Of a stretch of 64,000 nucleotides of DNA, positions 61,151 through 64,000 are shown piece by piece. This DNA is from Monosporascus cannonballus (taxonomy: Eukaryota > Ascomycota > Sordariomycetes > Xylariales): NCBI GenBank assembly GCA_004154925.1, contig QJNS01000025.1, forward strand, positions 124,001 to 188,000, read 5' to 3'. Position numbers and translations under genes: made by a program. The stretch's first letter is position 1. Each line of letters starts with the position of its first letter. The notes below the pieces were generated by a model, which had not been told where the DNA came from, did not search any database, and saw nothing but the letters and a program-made list of their open reading frames with translations.

Positions 61151-64000
61151 GTGTTGGAAGTTGCGTCCAAAGCCGGTATCAAAACAGGAGGTGCACCTGA
61201 TGACCACCATCCCGCGTCTGGCTGATTTCGTCAGGGCCCGAGACTTTTTTCAAACTCCATGTGCCACTTTCACATACAGCGATACTGATCATCAAAGTTT
61301 ATCTTGATGTAATGGCCTTAGACCCGTGGACCAGTATATCGAAATCCCGAGAAGGCGTTGCGGAGCAACGACACGAGCGCAGACCTCCCCCTTTATTTCC
61401 AAGCTGTTATATGGAGTAACCACGAACACCACGGCTTGTGCTTCCTAGTGCCCGGGATGACTGCTCTTTTAACCCAGCAACCACGGTTGATCACATCCAC
61501 GAGCAGTACGTATATTACGTTACCTAGCCACCCGGTAACCGATTGTCATGCACTGCTGAGGCAACGCAGTTCCCTTCAGCATGGGATGTTAGGTTGGAAA
61601 TAGAACACTGGACAAATCATAGGATTATACGGAAAACTAGAACTTAATAATTCAGTTCATACCTGCGACCATGTCCACCACATCTTCCACTGACGTCTAC
61701 AGGTTCGTCCAACTTCTAGTTCACTCTGTTCCTATCTCCTGGAGTGAAAGTCACCGATATCAAACTGCAATCTCCTTCGTACTGGCGGCATAATTCACCC
61801 AAGGCAGCTGGTGGTGAGTTATATTGCAAGCTGTGGTTACCCTTTACAGGTAGACCAACTATCGACTTCGGGAGCAATGTACGAACCCGCTTGTGTGTCT
61901 GTTTGAAAGAGAATGCAGCGCCAAGAGAAGCAGCAACTCACGTAAGAATATCGTGGTCTAGGAATATTGTAGAATGTAGTTGATATTGGAAAGTCCTCAG
62001 TTGATCATATTCGCAAAGCCTCCCTTAAAGTTTCTTGTGGGATTTCGCTCCAGGTCAGGGAGAGATCAAGCCATATATTTATCTCCGTGGCAGTCTAACA
62101 CAATGGCATATACGGTGCAACACCTACACATCCAATAGTCAAGCTTCATGCAGGCAAGTGGCCGAGATATCATCCACGTAGCTAGGTTACCTGATGGGCT
62201 CCCCCCTTTCTCCAGCGACACATTTCGTGTGTGGTGAGATTCACCTTCGGTCTGAATTGAAGAGGGAGACAATGACGTCATTAATGGCTATGTGTTAAAA
62301 GGACGGTACACACTCTTATGCCATCGAAGATTCGTGGATGCTCTTTCCACCACAGTGGACCACTAGTTGTGGCGCCCATAGCCGGTCTGTATCGAGACTG
62401 CTGTGATGGGGTCTACGGCGTGGGGTAAGTCTCAGCCCGGGCAACAGCCTTGGACTTACTTCGACCCGTTAAATGTCGAGGAGACCAGTGATGGTCTCAT
62501 ATCATGTTCGATAATCTTAGACTGTCCCAATTTCATATCCGGTATCTCGTCCGGTTCATCAGCCCGCCAGCCTTCCACCCAGTCTATGTTAAACAAGCGC
62601 GCGGTAAGAGGCTTCCGAGGCTGGAAACCGATCTATCACTTGCATATGCGCCATGCCGAGCGGGTGAAGCCAGAACGTCGACTGTGTGCTGCACGAAGAG
62701 AGAGGCTTGTCCCGTAGCAATGTGATGTTTGAGCATCCAAATCTGTGGATGTTGATCGAGACCCAAGAGCTGTGGCGTCCGGGCCACCCGCCATAAAGGA
62801 ACGCGTACCATTTATAGCCCTTTCGGTTATCATGGCTTGTAGGGGGCTTCTTGGATGTCATATGAGCGTGATCCATTGATCTTGAAAGAACGGAATCCCT
62901 GAACGGATGGGTTTAACAGCGTCTAGAGCAAAAGGCAGAATCCTTATCTATATGAGGTAGGTTGTCTCAAGTCACAGACTGCCGGCTGCTTGGAGGCTGA
63001 CGACTAGCTGCTCATTGAGAGCTTCGAGATGATCGATGTGCGGGTTCCTAAGAAGATATCTCAGACTATTGAACCATTATGAAAGACTCATAAGCCTAGT
63101 TGCCTCTGTTAGACATATCTCGGCAGTAGATATTTGGGGTTTCTCTCCTCGGTCTTCCCCCTTTGCTTTGAAGTGAAGGTATGTATGCTCCTGTGGTTGG
63201 GTGCGCGGGGATCTTGGGCAAAACCCACATCCGCGGACTTCAAGTTGGTCCTACATGTACATATGGAAAGGCAGTTACCATGAGCAGGGAAACGACGCAG
63301 GATTCGAGCGAACGCAGGTTACATGTCTACTGACTGGCAAACTGTTAATGGCTCGGACGTTACCCGTTTATCCAAGGTATGAATTCGGACCCACGCGCGG
63401 GGGCTGTCTTACCTAAGCTGCCAAGTAAAGGCACGGACCGCAAAGTTATGGAGAACAGCCCCTGAAACCTGCGAAATTTCCAAACCGCGTTCATTAGGGG
63501 AAAAAAAATGTCACATGCTTATCTTATCTGCCAAGACATGTCGTTCTCACATTTGAGTGCTGGACTTGGACCCGTCATCAGACAATTTCGACGCTGGTGT
63601 TTATGCAGTGTTGAAAGCGGACGGTTTTACGGGAAGTCCGTCTGGCCGTCTGGAGCTAAAAGTGCGGCGAGGTCCGCATACGATTGGGTTAACGGCCGAC
63701 AGTATGCCCGAGAAGCCTAGTCGAATCGTCGTTCAATAGTACACACCTACCTACCTACTCACCTATTGGGGTTTAAGCTTGGCTGCTTGACTTACCTGAC
63801 AAGTTACGCCCCCTACGCAACACACCTAGCCTGCAACACTCCAATTGCTGCTTGCTTCACCGAGTTCTGGTCGGCTGGGAATGCCGAGCTTTGTGACCTT
63901 GAGTCCGATATCATAGCCTCCCTGGAAAACTTGACGGTACCAATACGTCCAATCTAACAGCTCGAACCAACCCGACCGTCAACGTCGTCATCTTAAGCCC
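61151..64000. other. Right-end region, no gene recognised
   Basis: About 2.85 kb. All frames are about 105 codons or shorter and none is recognisable. A gene rich in introns cannot be excluded. No repeats or RNA genes were noticed. Confidence 0.4.

Overview
The window is nuclear DNA from a filamentous ascomycete, most likely a Sordariomycete. Protein-coding genes carry several short introns (mostly 43-140 nt) with GTRNGT donors and CTRAC-type branch points. The proteins read as typical Pezizomycotina orthologs. An AT-rich block shows the transition-only, CpA-depleting decay expected from repeat-induced point mutation (RIP). The class assignment rests on overall protein character and was not tested by search.

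Layout. 1-30 kb is gene-dense: DBP10 helicase (-, cut by the left edge), a DNAJC8/Spf31-like J-protein (+), the ribosomal-protein import chaperone SYO1 (-), a 3.3-kb RIP-degraded transposon with terminal inverted repeats, a glycosyltransferase-2-like membrane protein (+), a DUF202 membrane protein (-), a MATE transporter (+), a 2EXR-domain protein (-), a 506-bp MITE, isopentenyl-diphosphate isomerase (+), a GNAT acetyltransferase (+), RPA2 (-) and a peroxisomal Lon protease ending in SRL (+). From 30 kb rightwards genes are sparse. A piece bounded by two N gaps with long poly-G/poly-C borders (30.4 and 49.7 kb) holds about 15 kb without a recognisable gene, a 267-bp MITE, and one Zn(II)2Cys6/PAS transcription factor (+). 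Beyond the second gap come a disordered unknown protein (-), RIO2 kinase (+) and a two-RRM MSSP/RBMS-like protein (-). The last 4.5 kb shows no recognisable gene.

Most genes are housekeeping. DBP10, SYO1 and RIO2 act in ribosome biogenesis, the J-protein and RRM protein in RNA metabolism, RPA2 in DNA replication and repair, Lon in peroxisome quality control, and IDI1 in sterol/isoprenoid synthesis. Nothing suggests a biosynthetic cluster or a defence island. No CRISPR array, rRNA gene or convincing tRNA gene was seen. All exon boundaries were deduced by eye from reading frame, splice consensus and remembered family sequence; phases sum to intact frames in every model, but no transcript evidence was available.
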